This document shows positions 7,905-16,779 of a stretch of DNA of 64,000 nt, piece after piece (position 1 is the stretch's first letter; each line of letters starts with the position of its first letter). The position numbers were made by a program, and so were the translations under genes. The DNA lies in the NCBI RefSeq assembly GCF_000260115.1, contig NZ_JH651380.1:186001-250000 (forward strand), in the 5' to 3' direction. The DNA comes from Galbibacter orientalis DSM 19592. GTDB taxonomy: Bacteria > Bacteroidota > Bacteroidia > Flavobacteriales > Flavobacteriaceae. The notes beneath the pieces are model-generated. The model saw nothing but the letters and a program-made list of their open reading frames with translations, searched no databases and was not told where the DNA came from.

Positions 7905-8969
7905 TTAGTTCTCAATAGTATCAGGATAAATTTCTACTTTTTCTTTAATTGGGATGTATATTTCAGAAATTAACGCTGCTGGGTTTGCTGTTTCGTCTTC
8001 TGTAACAACGTAACTCTCAAAAGAATCCCTTTGAGGATCTACTTCGAAATTATTATTTTTAATAGCTTCTCTTGTTTTACTCCAAGCTTCATTCATATTA
8101 ATATAATCCCCTTTCATTACAGTTTTAAAATAACTTCCAGAGGGAATAAAACCGCAAAGAATTGTACTGCCAACTGGAGTAATTACTTTTTCTTTAATAG
8201 GAACACCTGCAGAAAAAATAACAGAATTGTTTAAAGTGTCCGTTTGTTGATATAGAGTAAACTCATCTCCAGAAGGGTGTAAATAGTTTTGTTCCATAAA
8301 GGCTTCAATTTCTTGAAACATCTTTTCAGAGGCTATATTCGTTTCATTTATTCTTGCACTTGTGGTTTGATATAAATAATAACCTCCTCCATATTCGGTT
8401 TTACCAATAGTAGAAATGGTGTATTTTTTCATATCGGCTGTAATAGCACTGTCTAGTTTAATAAGACCGTTGGCAAAGTCTGTTTCAAATTTGTGCTCCA
8501 TACTATTCTGAAACAAAATCATAAACTTATCAGTGAAGCTGAGTTTTCCTTCAATTCCAGAAGTTACTAATACTCCATTTTTACTAGAGGTCTCAACAAA
8601 CGACCAAAAACGATGCGCAATAGTCTCTTTTGGTTTGATAAAATCTAAACGTTGACGGATGGAATCTTTAGAAATATAGGTTGTAGTAATGGTGCCTTTA
8701 CCTAAAATATTGCTATTCCATTTAAAAGAAGCATTTTTTCCTTCCGTTGTAGCGCCATAATCAATTACCATCTGCGGATCATGGTCAAACCAAACAGACC
8801 ATTTATTCCATTCCTTCAAGTTATTTACATACTCGTAAATTACTGGTTTTGGAGCATTAATTATTCGGGTTTTAACTATTTTGTAATCATCGGGTTGGAT
8901 GGCTACATAGATAGATAAACCAATTGCTACAATTAAAAATAAGAATATAAGGTATTTTAAAATTCTCAT
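7905..8969 (-). CDS. Membrane-anchored SRPBCC / GyrI-like effector-binding protein
   Basis: A 354-residue protein. Residues 4-26 are one hydrophobic anchor. Residues about 32-180 look like an SRPBCC (polyketide-cyclase/START-like) ligand-binding domain (INAPKPVIYEYVNNLKEWNKW and WSFVE). Residues about 200-345 resemble the GyrI-like/AraC effector-binding fold (GVPIKEKV and IYIPIKEKVEIYP). This two-domain layout is common in Bacteroidota; ligand and function are unknown. It is the first gene of a unit with crcB. Confidence 0.75.
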   Translation of the reverse strand: MRILKYLIFLFLIVAIGLSIYVAIQPDDYKIVKTRIINAPKPVIYEYVNNLKEWNKWSVWFDHDPQMVIDYGATTEGKNASFKWNSNILGKGTITTTYISKDSIRQRLDFIKPKETIAHRFWSFVETSSKNGVLVTSGIEGKLSFTDKFMILFQNSMEHKFETDFANGLIKLDSAITADMKKYTISTIGKTEYGGGYYLYQTTSARINETNIASEKMFQEIEAFMEQNYLHPSGDEFTLYQQTDTLNNSVIFSAGVPIKEKVITPVGSTILCGFIPSGSYFKTVMKGDYINMNEAWSKTREAIKNNNFEVDPQRDSFESYVVTEDETANPAALISEIYIPIKEKVEIYPDTIEN

Positions 8970-9064
8970 AGGAATGCTTTATGTAAAATAAACCTAAGAT
9001 ACAAAAAATGTACATTCGTATTAAGAATATTTAAACACAATGAATGTAAATAATAGAAAATGGT

Positions 9065-9256
9065 TTATATGGCTTCTTTCAAAACTACGTCATATTCTTT
9101 GTTAGCAACTTCTTTTTTAGCAGTTACATCTTTATACTGCTGATTGTAAATAGCAGTTGTTTTTGTAGTTGCTTTTGGAAGTTTGTTAACGCTGAATAAT
9201 AATAACACCACATTAATTATTAACAGACTAAATAAGATTGTAAAGAAAATCATCAT
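9065..9256 (-). CDS. Small single-pass membrane protein
   Basis: 63 residues: an N-terminal hydrophobic segment (residues 2-24) followed by a polar, Lys-rich tail. Start ATG ATG gives two equivalent starts. It stands alone between other small genes and no family was recognised. A plausible real gene because the frame has a clean TM-plus-tail architecture and a good start, but it could be spurious. Confidence 0.5.
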   Translation of the reverse strand: MMIFFTILFSLLIINVVLLLFSVNKLPKATTKTTAIYNQQYKDVTAKKEVANKEYDVVLKEAI

Positions 9257-9369
9257 TGCTTAAGTTGATTGCTTTAGAGCAAATTTAAGAAAAATATAAG
9301 ATAAATTCTCATATTGTGTTGAAAAATTAACGTAATGTAGTCAAATATGAGGTTATTGTCTATTTAAGG

Positions 9370-9558
9370 TTAGTTTTTTGTTAAAAACTTAATAATTATT
9401 AGGCTAGTTAAGAAAATGATAAAGCCAATAAGAACCCAAATTGTACCTTTATATTGTTTTTTATGAGTTTTATTATCTTTTTTATAGCTAATAATCATTA
9501 TTATTATAAAAGCAATTGCAAATAAGCCTGCAAAAACTAATTGACCGTTACTGAACAT
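9370..9558 (-). CDS. Small two-pass membrane protein
   Basis: 62 residues from the ATG at 9558 (the frame extends to a TTG at 9579, which is less likely). Two hydrophobic segments (about 8-24 and 42-58) are separated by a Lys-rich loop (YKKDNKTHKKQYKG). No family recognised. It sits on the same strand as the 63-residue gene, 113 bp upstream of it. Confidence 0.5.
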   Translation of the reverse strand: MFSNGQLVFAGLFAIAFIIIMIISYKKDNKTHKKQYKGTIWVLIGFIIFLTSLIIIKFLTKN

Positions 9559-9749
9559 ATTATTTTTTATTTTTAGCAAAATTAGTCAAATTAGCTATTA
9601 ACTCATCATGACTTTTTGTGTTTGAACAAAAATTATAAAATTAGAGGATAAAAAGACTATTTCGTAGCAGATAAAAAAAGTTAAGATGGGTTCTATATCA
9701 AAAGCTATCTATAAATTACTTTCATAATATAAAAAACAAAATATTTTAG

Positions 9750-10136
9750 ATGAAAAATAAATTAAAATCCGTTGAAGAATTTCATAACGCATTTGGATTG
9801 GGAGTGGCTAACTTTCCAATAGCAAAATTAGAAGCCTCTAAAATTGTTTTAAGACACAATTTAATGGCTGAGGAAAATGATGAATACTTAGAAGCCGCAA
9901 CAAATAATGATATAGTGGAGGTTGCAGATGCACTAGGAGATATGCTTTATATACTATGTGGAACTATTCTGGAACATGGGATGCAACACATTATTGAAGA
10001 TGTTTTTAATGAAATACAGTTGAGTAATATGAGTAAATTAGGAGCAGATGGAAAACCAATTTATAGAGAAGATGGAAAGGTATTAAAAGGCCCTAATTAT
10101 TTTAAACCAGATATTAAAAAAATAATAAATAAATAA
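9750..10136 (+). CDS. MazG-like nucleotide pyrophosphohydrolase
   Basis: A 128-residue all-alpha protein with the MazG/PRA-PH-type metal site: the acidic helix LMAEENDEYLEA (residues 44-55) followed by DIVEVADALGDMLYILCG (63-80), matching the ExxE...ExxD pattern. Members hydrolyse nucleoside triphosphates or related nucleotides to monophosphate and pyrophosphate. Substrate unknown; a house-cleaning role is inference. It is monocistronic and convergent with ilvE. Confidence 0.75.
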   Translation: MKNKLKSVEEFHNAFGLGVANFPIAKLEASKIVLRHNLMAEENDEYLEAATNNDIVEVADALGDMLYILCGTILEHGMQHIIEDVFNEIQLSNMSKLGADGKPIYREDGKVLKGPNYFKPDIKKIINK

Positions 10137-10261
10137 GGGCTACTTCATAATCGAGATTTGATTATTCTATTGGCTGTTCTAAGTTTATAGCAGGTTTTGT
10201 AAAATAAATTTCTTTTTTATTTCTTTCGAGAGCTTGTTTTGGGCTGATGTACTATAAAAAA

Positions 10262-10297
10262 GGAGGCTGTTTAAAAATTAATTTTTAAACAGCCTCC
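10262..10297 (-). terminator. Rho-independent terminator of ilvE
   Basis: A perfect 36-bp inverted repeat (arms GGAGGCTGTTTAAAAATT and AATTTTTAAACAGCCTCC) followed on the minus strand by a run of T residues. It lies just beyond the ilvE stop and would also stop the convergent MazG-like transcript. Confidence 0.85.
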
Positions 10298-10320
10298 AAC
10301 TAAGTATGATAATTTTATGC

Positions 10321-11388
10321 TTATACTTTTACTCGCCAACCAAACTTATCTTCAGAAATATTATATTGAATATCCATGATAGCTTGTTTGATTTTAGAAG
10401 CAAAGGAATTTTCTATTTTTGGAAGTTCCCAAGTGTCTCCTTTAAATCCAAAACCAGCAATAGGGTTTATAACAGCAGCAGTTCCACTTCCAAAAATTTC
10501 TTTTAAAGAACCATTGTTTGCTGCTTCAATTACTTCGGTAACTTTTATAGGTCTTATATCTACATCTATATCCAAGTCTTTAGCCATTGCTATCACACTT
10601 TTTCTAGTCACTCCATCCAAAATTCGGTCGCTAATTGGGCAAGTAATTAATTTGTCTCCAATTCTAAAAAAGATGTTCATGGTTCCAGCTTCCTCTAAAT
10701 ACTCATGTGTATTAGCATCGGTCCATATAATTTGCTGAAAACCTTCTTTATTTGCAATACTTGTTGGGTAAAACTGACCAGCATAATTCCCAGCAGCTTT
10801 TGCAAATCCAAAACCTCCGCTAGCTGCTCTACTATAATGGTCTGCTATTTTAACACGAACTTCTCCACCATAATACGATTGTGCAGGCGAACAAATAATC
10901 ATGAATTTATATTTATTGGCAGGAGATGCTGAAACTCCAGATTCTGTAGCAATTACAAAAGGGCGGATATATAAGCTATTGCCAAACCCTTTTTTAATCC
11001 AATCTTTTTCAAGTTTTAATAAGGTATTAAGTCCTTCAAAGAAAAAATCTTCAGGAAACTCTGGCATTGCTAATCTAGCCGCAGATTTATTGATACGCTC
11101 AAAATTTTCTTTTGGTCTAAACAACCAAATATCATCTTGCTCATCTTTATATGCTTTCATCCCTTCAAAAACTGCTTGCCCGTAATGAAATACACGTGCA
11201 GAAGGATCTAGAGATATTTTTTGATATGGAGTAATTTGTGGCTCTTGCCATGCTCCATTTTCATAATCACAGACAAACATATGATCTGTAAAAACATTTC
11301 CAAACGCTAAGTTGCTAAAATCTACTTCGTTTATTTTTGAAGTACTAGCTTTTTCAATTTTGATATTCGTAATAGTTTCCTTGCTCAT
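10321..11388 (-). CDS. ilvE: Branched-chain amino acid aminotransferase
   Basis: A 355-residue fold-type IV PLP enzyme of the BCAT type. Key features: FHYGQAVFEGMKAY (67-80), the arginine of SLYIRPFV (138-145), the PLP-binding lysine K197 in GGFGFAKAAGNYAGQ, and YLEEAGTMNIFF. It interconverts Leu, Ile and Val with their 2-oxo acids using 2-oxoglutarate. It stands alone on the minus strand with a 280-bp upstream region containing a small inverted repeat (CTTAAGA...TCTTAAG at about 11430-11451). Length and start fit family members. Confidence 0.93.
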   Translation of the reverse strand: MSKETITNIKIEKASTSKINEVDFSNLAFGNVFTDHMFVCDYENGAWQEPQITPYQKISLDPSARVFHYGQAVFEGMKAYKDEQDDIWLFRPKENFERINKSAARLAMPEFPEDFFFEGLNTLLKLEKDWIKKGFGNSLYIRPFVIATESGVSASPANKYKFMIICSPAQSYYGGEVRVKIADHYSRAASGGFGFAKAAGNYAGQFYPTSIANKEGFQQIIWTDANTHEYLEEAGTMNIFFRIGDKLITCPISDRILDGVTRKSVIAMAKDLDIDVDIRPIKVTEVIEAANNGSLKEIFGSGTAAVINPIAGFGFKGDTWELPKIENSFASKIKQAIMDIQYNISEDKFGWRVKV

Positions 11389-11669
11389 AACTCAACTTTA
11401 ATCCCCTTTTTGGGTGAAACCCTTAAGATTTTTGCTTCTTAAGATTAATTTTATTGTTCTAAAAACCTTACAGGTTATTGCGTTTTGCTAAATTAGAAAA
11501 TATTCTAGCAAAAATCAGATTATTTAATACAAAAATAAGTTATTTTGTAGACAGTTTTTGCTCAATAATCTAGAATTAATGTTTCTATACTTAGTAGGAA
11601 TGTTATAATTTTTCTTTTTTTGAGACAATTTAATCTTACTCCAAGAGAGTGTATTAAATACTATAAGAT

Positions 11670-12161
11670 ATGAAAATTAAATTTTTAGCCATAGGAATTG
11701 GACTCATACTGTGTTCTTGTAATGCAAAAAGTGAGCATCAGAAAAAAGAAATAGCAGCTAATTATAATATATATGGAGATACAATTTCCGTAGAAAAAAT
11801 AATTTCTGCTGAGAAAACTCAAGCCGAATATCAGAACTTAAAAGTAGGAGATACATCTGTAATAACATTTAAGGCTAAAGTTACTGATGTATGTAAAGCC
11901 AAAGGATGTTGGATGAAACTAGATTTAGAAAATGGAGAAGAAGCAATGGTAAAATTTAAGGATTATAGTTTTTTTGTTCCTAAAGATATTACTGGAAAAG
12001 AAGTGGTTTTGAGCGGTAAGGCATATGTAGATATGATGTCTGTAGAAGATCAAAAACACTATGCAGAAGATGGAGGAGCTACCGAAAGTGAAATAGAAAA
12101 AATAACCACTCCTTCTAAAACGTATTCTTTTGAAGCTAATGGGGTATTGCTAAAAAAATAG
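11670..12161 (+). CDS. DUF4920 lipoprotein
   Basis: A 163-residue protein with a lipoprotein signal (LILCSC, Cys at about residue 17). The body is an OB-like beta domain with the conserved block KVTDVCKAKGCWMKLDLENG, in which two cysteines five residues apart sit beside a Trp-Met, as in the DUF4920 family of Bacteroidota envelope proteins. Function unknown; the Cys pair suggests a metal or disulfide. The mnmD start lies two bases behind its stop, so the two genes are translationally coupled. Confidence 0.75.
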   Translation: MKIKFLAIGIGLILCSCNAKSEHQKKEIAANYNIYGDTISVEKIISAEKTQAEYQNLKVGDTSVITFKAKVTDVCKAKGCWMKLDLENGEEAMVKFKDYSFFVPKDITGKEVVLSGKAYVDMMSVEDQKHYAEDGGATESEIEKITTPSKTYSFEANGVLLKK

Positions 12162-12163
12162 TT

Positions 12164-12841
12164 TTGAAGAGAGAAATAATACAAACTTCAGATGGTTCTT
12201 CTACAATTTATATTAAAGATTTAGATGAGCATTACCATTCTAAACATGGAGCTATTCAAGAGGCCTACCATGTGTTTCTTAAGAGTGGTTTTTTTCCTTT
12301 TCTGAAAAATAATAAAATAGAGGAGCTTTCTATTTTGGAAATTGGATTTGGAACTGGTTTGAATGCTTTTATAACCTTTATTGAAGCAGAGAATTTGGAG
12401 GTGAAAGTTAAGTATGATGGTGTAGAAGCCTATCCTGTTTCTATGGAAGAGGTAAAGTTGCTAAATTATGTAGAAGAGTTAAAAGTTTTAGATAAGCAAA
12501 GTATTTTCTTGAAGATGCATGAATCTGAGTGGGAGACTTATCAATTTATTTCTGAAAATTTTCAGCTTAAAAAAAGAAAACAGTTTTTTGATGAGATTGA
12601 AAATATAAACACTTTTAATCTGATTTATTTTGATGCTTTTGGGGCTAGAGTCCAACCAGAACTCTGGGAAGTTTCTATCTTTCAGAAAATGTACAATGCT
12701 TTAAAGGCTAATGGGGTGTTGGTAACTTATGCAGCTAAAGGCAGTGTAAGAAGAGCCATGCAAGAAGTGGGGTTTGAAGTAGAAAGATTGCCAGGACCTC
12801 CAGGAAAGCGAGAAATGTTAAGAGCTGTTAAAAAAGGATAG
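12164..12841 (+). CDS. mnmD: tRNA 5-methylaminomethyl-2-thiouridine methyltransferase MnmD-like
   Basis: A 225-residue SAM-dependent methyltransferase with motif I LEIGFGTGLNAF (about 54-65), the domain signature NLIYFDAFGARVQPELW, and the C-terminal PGPPGKREMLRA typical of the MnmD half of MnmC. It performs the last methylation in making mnm5s2U34 in tRNA; there is no FAD-dependent MnmC1 domain. It begins with TTG (no in-frame ATG nearby; homologues begin MKREII-like), two bases after the DUF4920 stop. mnmE, which acts earlier in the same modification pathway, is at the far end of this window. Confidence 0.88.
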   Translation: MKREIIQTSDGSSTIYIKDLDEHYHSKHGAIQEAYHVFLKSGFFPFLKNNKIEELSILEIGFGTGLNAFITFIEAENLEVKVKYDGVEAYPVSMEEVKLLNYVEELKVLDKQSIFLKMHESEWETYQFISENFQLKKRKQFFDEIENINTFNLIYFDAFGARVQPELWEVSIFQKMYNALKANGVLVTYAAKGSVRRAMQEVGFEVERLPGPPGKREMLRAVKKG

Positions 12842-12949
12842 GAATTTTCTTCAATAACGTTAAATACTTGTAATTAGATTGTTAAAGCTAAATTAATGCT
12901 TCTCATTAAGAGAAATTAAATCCCTATTTTTAGACAATAAAATTTAATT

Positions 12950-13885
12950 ATGAAGATTTTAATTGCAGGAGCTACTGGTTTGATTGGGGAGGAGATTGTG
13001 AGAATATGTCACAACAGGAATTATACTGTACATTATTTATCTACAAGTAAAGAAAAAATTGAAGATCAAAATAACTACAAAGGTTTTTATTGGAATCCAG
13101 CTAAAGGAAAAATAGACTTAGCATGTTTTAAAGATGTTGATGCTGTTATAAATTTATCTGGTGTAAGTATTTCCAAACGCTGGAATAAAATAAATAAGAA
13201 GAAAATTCTTAACAGTCGCGTAAAGTCTCTTCAATTACTAGATGATTCCATTTCAAAAGTAAACCATTCTATACAATCTTTTGTATCTGCTTCCGCAATT
13301 GGAATTTATCCTAATTCCTACACAAATTATTATTTGGAGGACAATACAGGGGTAGATAACTCTTTTCTTGGTCATGTTGTAGAAAAATGGGAAAGTGAAG
13401 CTGATAAATTAAAAAAGCATGAGTTTTCTGTAGCAAAAATAAGGACTGGTTTGGTATTATCTTCTCACGGAGGAGCGTTGCCTAAAATGGCAAAACCAAT
13501 TCGTTATTATGGCGGTACAGTTTTTGGCAATGGGGAGCAGTGGCAAAGTTGGGTACATATTACCGACATAGCAAAAATATACTTGCATGTAATAGAAAAT
13601 CAGTTAGAAGGAGTTTTTAATGGGGTAGCACCAAACCCTGTAACGAATAATAAATTAACACATGAAATAGCAGACGTTTATAGAAAACCTATTATTTTAC
13701 CAAATATCCCTATGGGGGTTATGAAATTTATTTTAGGTGATATGGCGTACCTTTTATATGCTAGTCAGCGTGTGAGTTCTAAAAAAATAGAGGCTTCTGG
13801 ATACAATTTTTCGTATTCTAACATCTCTTTAGCATTAAAAGATGTTTTAAACGAAAAAAGCCAATTCCATGAAGAATTGGCCTAA
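12950..13885 (+). CDS. TIGR01777-family NAD(P)-dependent epimerase
   Basis: A 311-residue short-chain dehydrogenase of the YfcH/SulA-like TIGR01777 type. The nucleotide-binding motif GATGLIGEEI is at 7-16; other family blocks are SASAIGIYP and WQSWVHITDIA. The C-terminal DUF1731-like part includes RVSSKKIEASGYNFSY. Substrate unknown. Its last codons overlap the stem of a terminator that serves the convergent yceI gene. Confidence 0.85.
   Translation: MKILIAGATGLIGEEIVRICHNRNYTVHYLSTSKEKIEDQNNYKGFYWNPAKGKIDLACFKDVDAVINLSGVSISKRWNKINKKKILNSRVKSLQLLDDSISKVNHSIQSFVSASAIGIYPNSYTNYYLEDNTGVDNSFLGHVVEKWESEADKLKKHEFSVAKIRTGLVLSSHGGALPKMAKPIRYYGGTVFGNGEQWQSWVHITDIAKIYLHVIENQLEGVFNGVAPNPVTNNKLTHEIADVYRKPIILPNIPMGVMKFILGDMAYLLYASQRVSSKKIEASGYNFSYSNISLALKDVLNEKSQFHEELA
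13854..13881 (-). terminator. Terminator of yceI overlapping the epimerase 3' end
   Basis: GCCAATTC and GAATTGGC pair around a 6-nt loop, and the minus strand continues with T residues (the A-run 13854-13859). It lies inside the last ten codons of the convergent epimerase gene, so coding and terminator functions share the same bases. Confidence 0.7.
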
Positions 13886-13909
13886 ATAATTATTAAAATT
13901 TGTAGTGAA

Positions 13910-14578
13910 TTAAGCTTTATTTGCTTTTACTGTTACAGTTAATTCAATCTCATCATTTACAAATTTGTCTCCTAAATTATCAAAAACAGATTTAGAACCG
14001 TAATTTACATTCCATTCTGTTCTGTCAATAGTAAACGTTTCACTAGTTACTGTTACAGAATCTCCATTTTCAGTAACACTTATAGGGAAAGAGATGTTCT
14101 TTTTAGTTCCTTTAATTGCTAAATTTCCTTGTAGGTAAGTTTTACCTTCTTTAGTTTCAGTTCCAGTTACTTCAAAATAAGCAGTTGGATGTTCTTTTGT
14201 GTTAAAGAAATGATCTTCTTTTCCTTCAACAGTTCCTTTTAAATGCGCTTCTAAATTTGCTTTTTGGTCGCCTTCAAGGTCTGTTACGGTAATAGAGTTC
14301 ATGTCGATTAAAAAGTTTCCACTGTCTACTTTTCCATCTTTTAAAGAAACAACTCCAGATTCAATTGCAATTGTACCAGTGTGCTCTCCTGTTGGTTTAG
14401 CACCTTTCCAGTTAATTGTACTTTCTGCAGGAACCGCTTTATACTTAACGGCAGCAGCAGTTACTTCTTTAGCAGCTTCTGCTTCTCCTGTAGTAGTTTC
14501 GTTCTTTTTTTCATTTTTACATGCAGTAAAAACTGTTAAACATGCAATCAATGAAAGCGATAAAATATTCTTTTTCAT
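13910..14578 (-). CDS. YceI-family lipoprotein
   Basis: 222 residues with a lipoprotein signal peptide (SLSLIACLTVFTACKN, lipid-modified Cys about residue 20) and an Ala/Glu-rich linker. A YceI lipocalin-like barrel starts at about residue 50 (ESTINWKGAKPTGEHTGTI) and includes VEGKEDHFFNTKEHPTAYFEV and FTIDRTEWNVNYGS. YceI proteins bind isoprenoid-type lipids in the periplasm; a role in isoprenoid handling here is inference from the family. Monocistronic, ended by the terminator at 13854-13881. Confidence 0.88.
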   Translation of the reverse strand: MKKNILSLSLIACLTVFTACKNEKKNETTTGEAEAAKEVTAAAVKYKAVPAESTINWKGAKPTGEHTGTIAIESGVVSLKDGKVDSGNFLIDMNSITVTDLEGDQKANLEAHLKGTVEGKEDHFFNTKEHPTAYFEVTGTETKEGKTYLQGNLAIKGTKKNISFPISVTENGDSVTVTSETFTIDRTEWNVNYGSKSVFDNLGDKFVNDEIELTVTVKANKA

Positions 14579-14665
14579 TTTGATTAATTTTTAGTGATTA
14601 GTGCTCAAAAATAGTAATAGCGATTTACATCTCTATTAAAATTATAATAATTTTTTTTGGTGACA

Positions 14666-14699
14666 TTTTGACATTTTAAAATAAATGGCAATACTTTTG
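14666..14699 (+). promoter_or_regulatory. Bacteroidota-type promoter for grpE-dnaJ
   Basis: TTTTG at 14666-14670 and TACTTTTG at 14692-14699 match the Bacteroidota -33 (TTTG) and -7 (TAnnTTTG) elements with a 21-bp spacer. It lies about 90 bp upstream of grpE. No CIRCE-like inverted repeat was seen, so heat control would have to be of another kind. Confidence 0.6.
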
Positions 14700-14787
14700 C
14701 CTCCCTATAGGAACTTAAAAGAAACAACGCAATACGATTCTTAATTGAACGTGCAAAATATAAATGACAGGTTTATTGTCATAAAAA

Positions 14788-15348
14788 ATGAAATTTATGT
14801 CAAAGAAAGAGGAAGAAATAAATAAAGAGTTTGCTGCTGAAGAGAATACAGCGGTTGAGCAAGAAGTAGAGCAAACCACGGAAGCGGTTGAAGAAATAAG
14901 TGAAGAGGAGAAGTTAAGAGAAGAATTAGCTTCTGAAAAAGATAAGTTTTTAAGACTTTTTGCTGAATTTGAAAATTATAAAAGAAGAACTTCCAAAGAG
15001 CGTGTGGAGCTTTTTAAAACGGCAGGGCAAGATATTATGGTTTCTATGCTTCCTGTTTTAGATGATTTTGATCGTGCTTTAAATGAAATTTCTAAAACCG
15101 AGGATAAAGAACTTCTAAAAGGAGTAGAACTTATTAGTAATAAGCTTAGAAATACTTTAAATGCTAAAGGTTTAGAGCAAGTAGAAACAAAAACTGGAGA
15201 TGTTTTTAATGCAGATTTGCATGAAGCTATTACACAAATTCCTGCACCTACAGACGACTTAAAAGGAAAATTGGTTGATGTAATAGAAAAAGGATACAAA
15301 CTTGGAGATAAAGTAATTCGTCATCCAAAAGTTATTGTAGGGCAATAG
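14788..15348 (+). CDS. grpE: Nucleotide exchange factor GrpE
   Basis: 186 residues: an acidic N-terminus, a long coiled-coil helix (about 38-80, with KDKFLRLFAEFENYKRRT), a four-helix part and the C-terminal beta domain ending EKGYKLGDKVIRHPKVIVG, the GrpE signature. It releases ADP from DnaK. An ATG three codons downstream (14797) would give the more usual MSK start. dnaJ follows 100 bp downstream on the same strand. Confidence 0.93.
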   Translation: MKFMSKKEEEINKEFAAEENTAVEQEVEQTTEAVEEISEEEKLREELASEKDKFLRLFAEFENYKRRTSKERVELFKTAGQDIMVSMLPVLDDFDRALNEISKTEDKELLKGVELISNKLRNTLNAKGLEQVETKTGDVFNADLHEAITQIPAPTDDLKGKLVDVIEKGYKLGDKVIRHPKVIVGQ

Positions 15349-15448
15349 AAAAGACGTTTTGTCATAAAATTTTTTGACTTTCAATTGAATAGAACTTTTA
15401 TAAAATATTTATATAAATCGAAAGGAAAAGCCTTTCTAAGATAGTTAC

Positions 15449-16582
15449 ATGAAGGAAGATTATTACGAAATATTAGGAATAGATAAAAGTGCATCGGCTG
15501 CAGAAATAAAAAAAGCATATCGTAAGAAAGCTATACAACATCACCCTGACAAAAATCCTGGGGATACGAAAGCTGAGGAGATGTTTAAAAAAGCTGCAGA
15601 AGCGTATGAAGTTTTAAGCGATCCAAATAAGAAACAGCGTTACGACCAATATGGGCATGCTGCTTTTGATGGAGCTGGAGGCTTTGGTGGCGGTAGCGGA
15701 CATATGAATATGGACGATATCTTTAGTCAGTTCGGAGATATATTCGGAGGAGCCTTTGGCGGTGGCGGCGGATTCAGCGGTTTTGGTGGATTTGGCGGCG
15801 GCGGACGAGCTAGAGTTAAAGGCTCTAATCTCCGTATTCGTGTAAAGCTTACATTGGAAGAAATTGCCAATGGAGTGGAGAAGAAAGTAAAAGTAAGAAG
15901 AAAAATACAAGCTGACGATGTAACCTATAAAACATGTCCTACCTGTAATGGTACTGGACAAATGATGCGAGTTACCAATACTATCTTAGGTAGAATGCAA
16001 ACTGCTACAACTTGTAATTCTTGTGGTGGAGCTGGGGAGGTTATAGACAAACGTTCTTCAGAAGCAGACGGACAAGGACTTGTAGTTAAAGAAGAAACGG
16101 TTTCTATTAAAATTCCTGCTGGAGTAGTGGAAGGAATGCAGCTTAAAGTTACTGGTAAAGGAAATGAAGCTCCAGGAAGTAATGGAATTTCAGGAGATTT
16201 ATTGGTGGCTATTGAGGAGCAAGAACACAATACATTAAAAAGAGAAGGAGATAATCTTCACTTTGATTTATATGTAAGTATTGCAGAAGCTGTTTTAGGA
16301 ACTTCAAAAGAAATAGATACCGTAACCGGAAAGGTTCGGATTAAATTGGAAGAAGGAATTCAATCTGGAAAAATTCTTCGCCTTAAAGGAAAAGGAATTC
16401 CAAGTATTAATGGGTACGGACAAGGAGACCTTTTAGTACATATTAATGTTTGGACTCCAAAAACATTGAATAAAGAACAACGCGATTTCTTCGAAAGAAT
16501 GGTAGGAGATGATAATTTTTCTCCAAATCCAGAGAAGAACGATAAATCGTTTTTTGAAAAAGTAAAAGATATGTTTTCATAA
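15449..16582 (+). CDS. dnaJ: Chaperone DnaJ with a reduced zinc domain
   Basis: 377 residues. J domain at 1-70 with the HPD motif (HHPDKNPG), Gly/Phe-rich linker at 72-117, then the substrate-binding domains. The central cysteine region has only two CxxCxGxG repeats (CPTCNGTG and CNSCGGAG) instead of the usual four, so only one zinc site can form. C-terminal domains carry [17 protein letters not shown] and the dimerisation tail. It stimulates DnaK ATPase. It forms an operon with grpE and is followed by a stem-loop with a T-run. Confidence 0.93.
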   Translation: MKEDYYEILGIDKSASAAEIKKAYRKKAIQHHPDKNPGDTKAEEMFKKAAEAYEVLSDPNKKQRYDQYGHAAFDGAGGFGGGSGHMNMDDIFSQFGDIFGGAFGGGGGFSGFGGFGGGGRARVKGSNLRIRVKLTLEEIANGVEKKVKVRRKIQADDVTYKTCPTCNGTGQMMRVTNTILGRMQTATTCNSCGGAGEVIDKRSSEADGQGLVVKEETVSIKIPAGVVEGMQLKVTGKGNEAPGSNGISGDLLVAIEEQEHNTLKREGDNLHFDLYVSIAEAVLGTSKEIDTVTGKVRIKLEEGIQSGKILRLKGKGIPSINGYGQGDLLVHINVWTPKTLNKEQRDFFERMVGDDNFSPNPEKNDKSFFEKVKDMFS

Positions 16583-16590
16583 TTTAACTT

Positions 16591-16618
16591 TTGTGTTATA
16601 CAAAAAAATATATCTTTG
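16591..16618 (+). promoter_or_regulatory. Candidate promoter for the second ABC exporter
   Basis: TTG at 16591-16593 and TATCTTTG at 16611-16618 fit the Bacteroidota consensus with 17 bp between. The predicted start site falls in or just before the stem-loop at 16622-16646, so either the mRNA carries a 5' hairpin or only one of the two elements is used. Confidence 0.45.
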
Positions 16619-16621
16619 TAA

Positions 16622-16646
16622 TAACACTGGTTCTAACCTAGTGTTA
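16622..16646 (+). terminator. Terminator of grpE-dnaJ
   Basis: TAACACT pairs with AGTGTTA, extended inward by GTT/AAC, and is followed by a T-rich tract. It lies 40 bp beyond the dnaJ stop. Confidence 0.7.
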
Positions 16647-16779
16647 ATTTTTTCTTTTTCATAGCAATTTTTTCCCATCCTTGATTTTTTTTAAGGGTGG
16701 GTTTTTATTTTTTATAAATAGAGGTATTATCTTTTATAGTACTTTATTAACCAATATATTTGAAAAAATCAATTTGAAT

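Noticed and set aside
10306-11185. Several open frames opposite ilvE and similar frames opposite copA, cusA and amtB
   Set aside because: They lie wholly within strongly supported genes on the other strand and show no family motif.
16681-16779. N-terminal extension of the NatA-like ATPase from a TTG at 16681
   Set aside because: It would read through the spacer just after the dnaJ terminator and adds a hydrophobic stretch not found in ABC ATPases; the ATG at 16780 fits the domain start.
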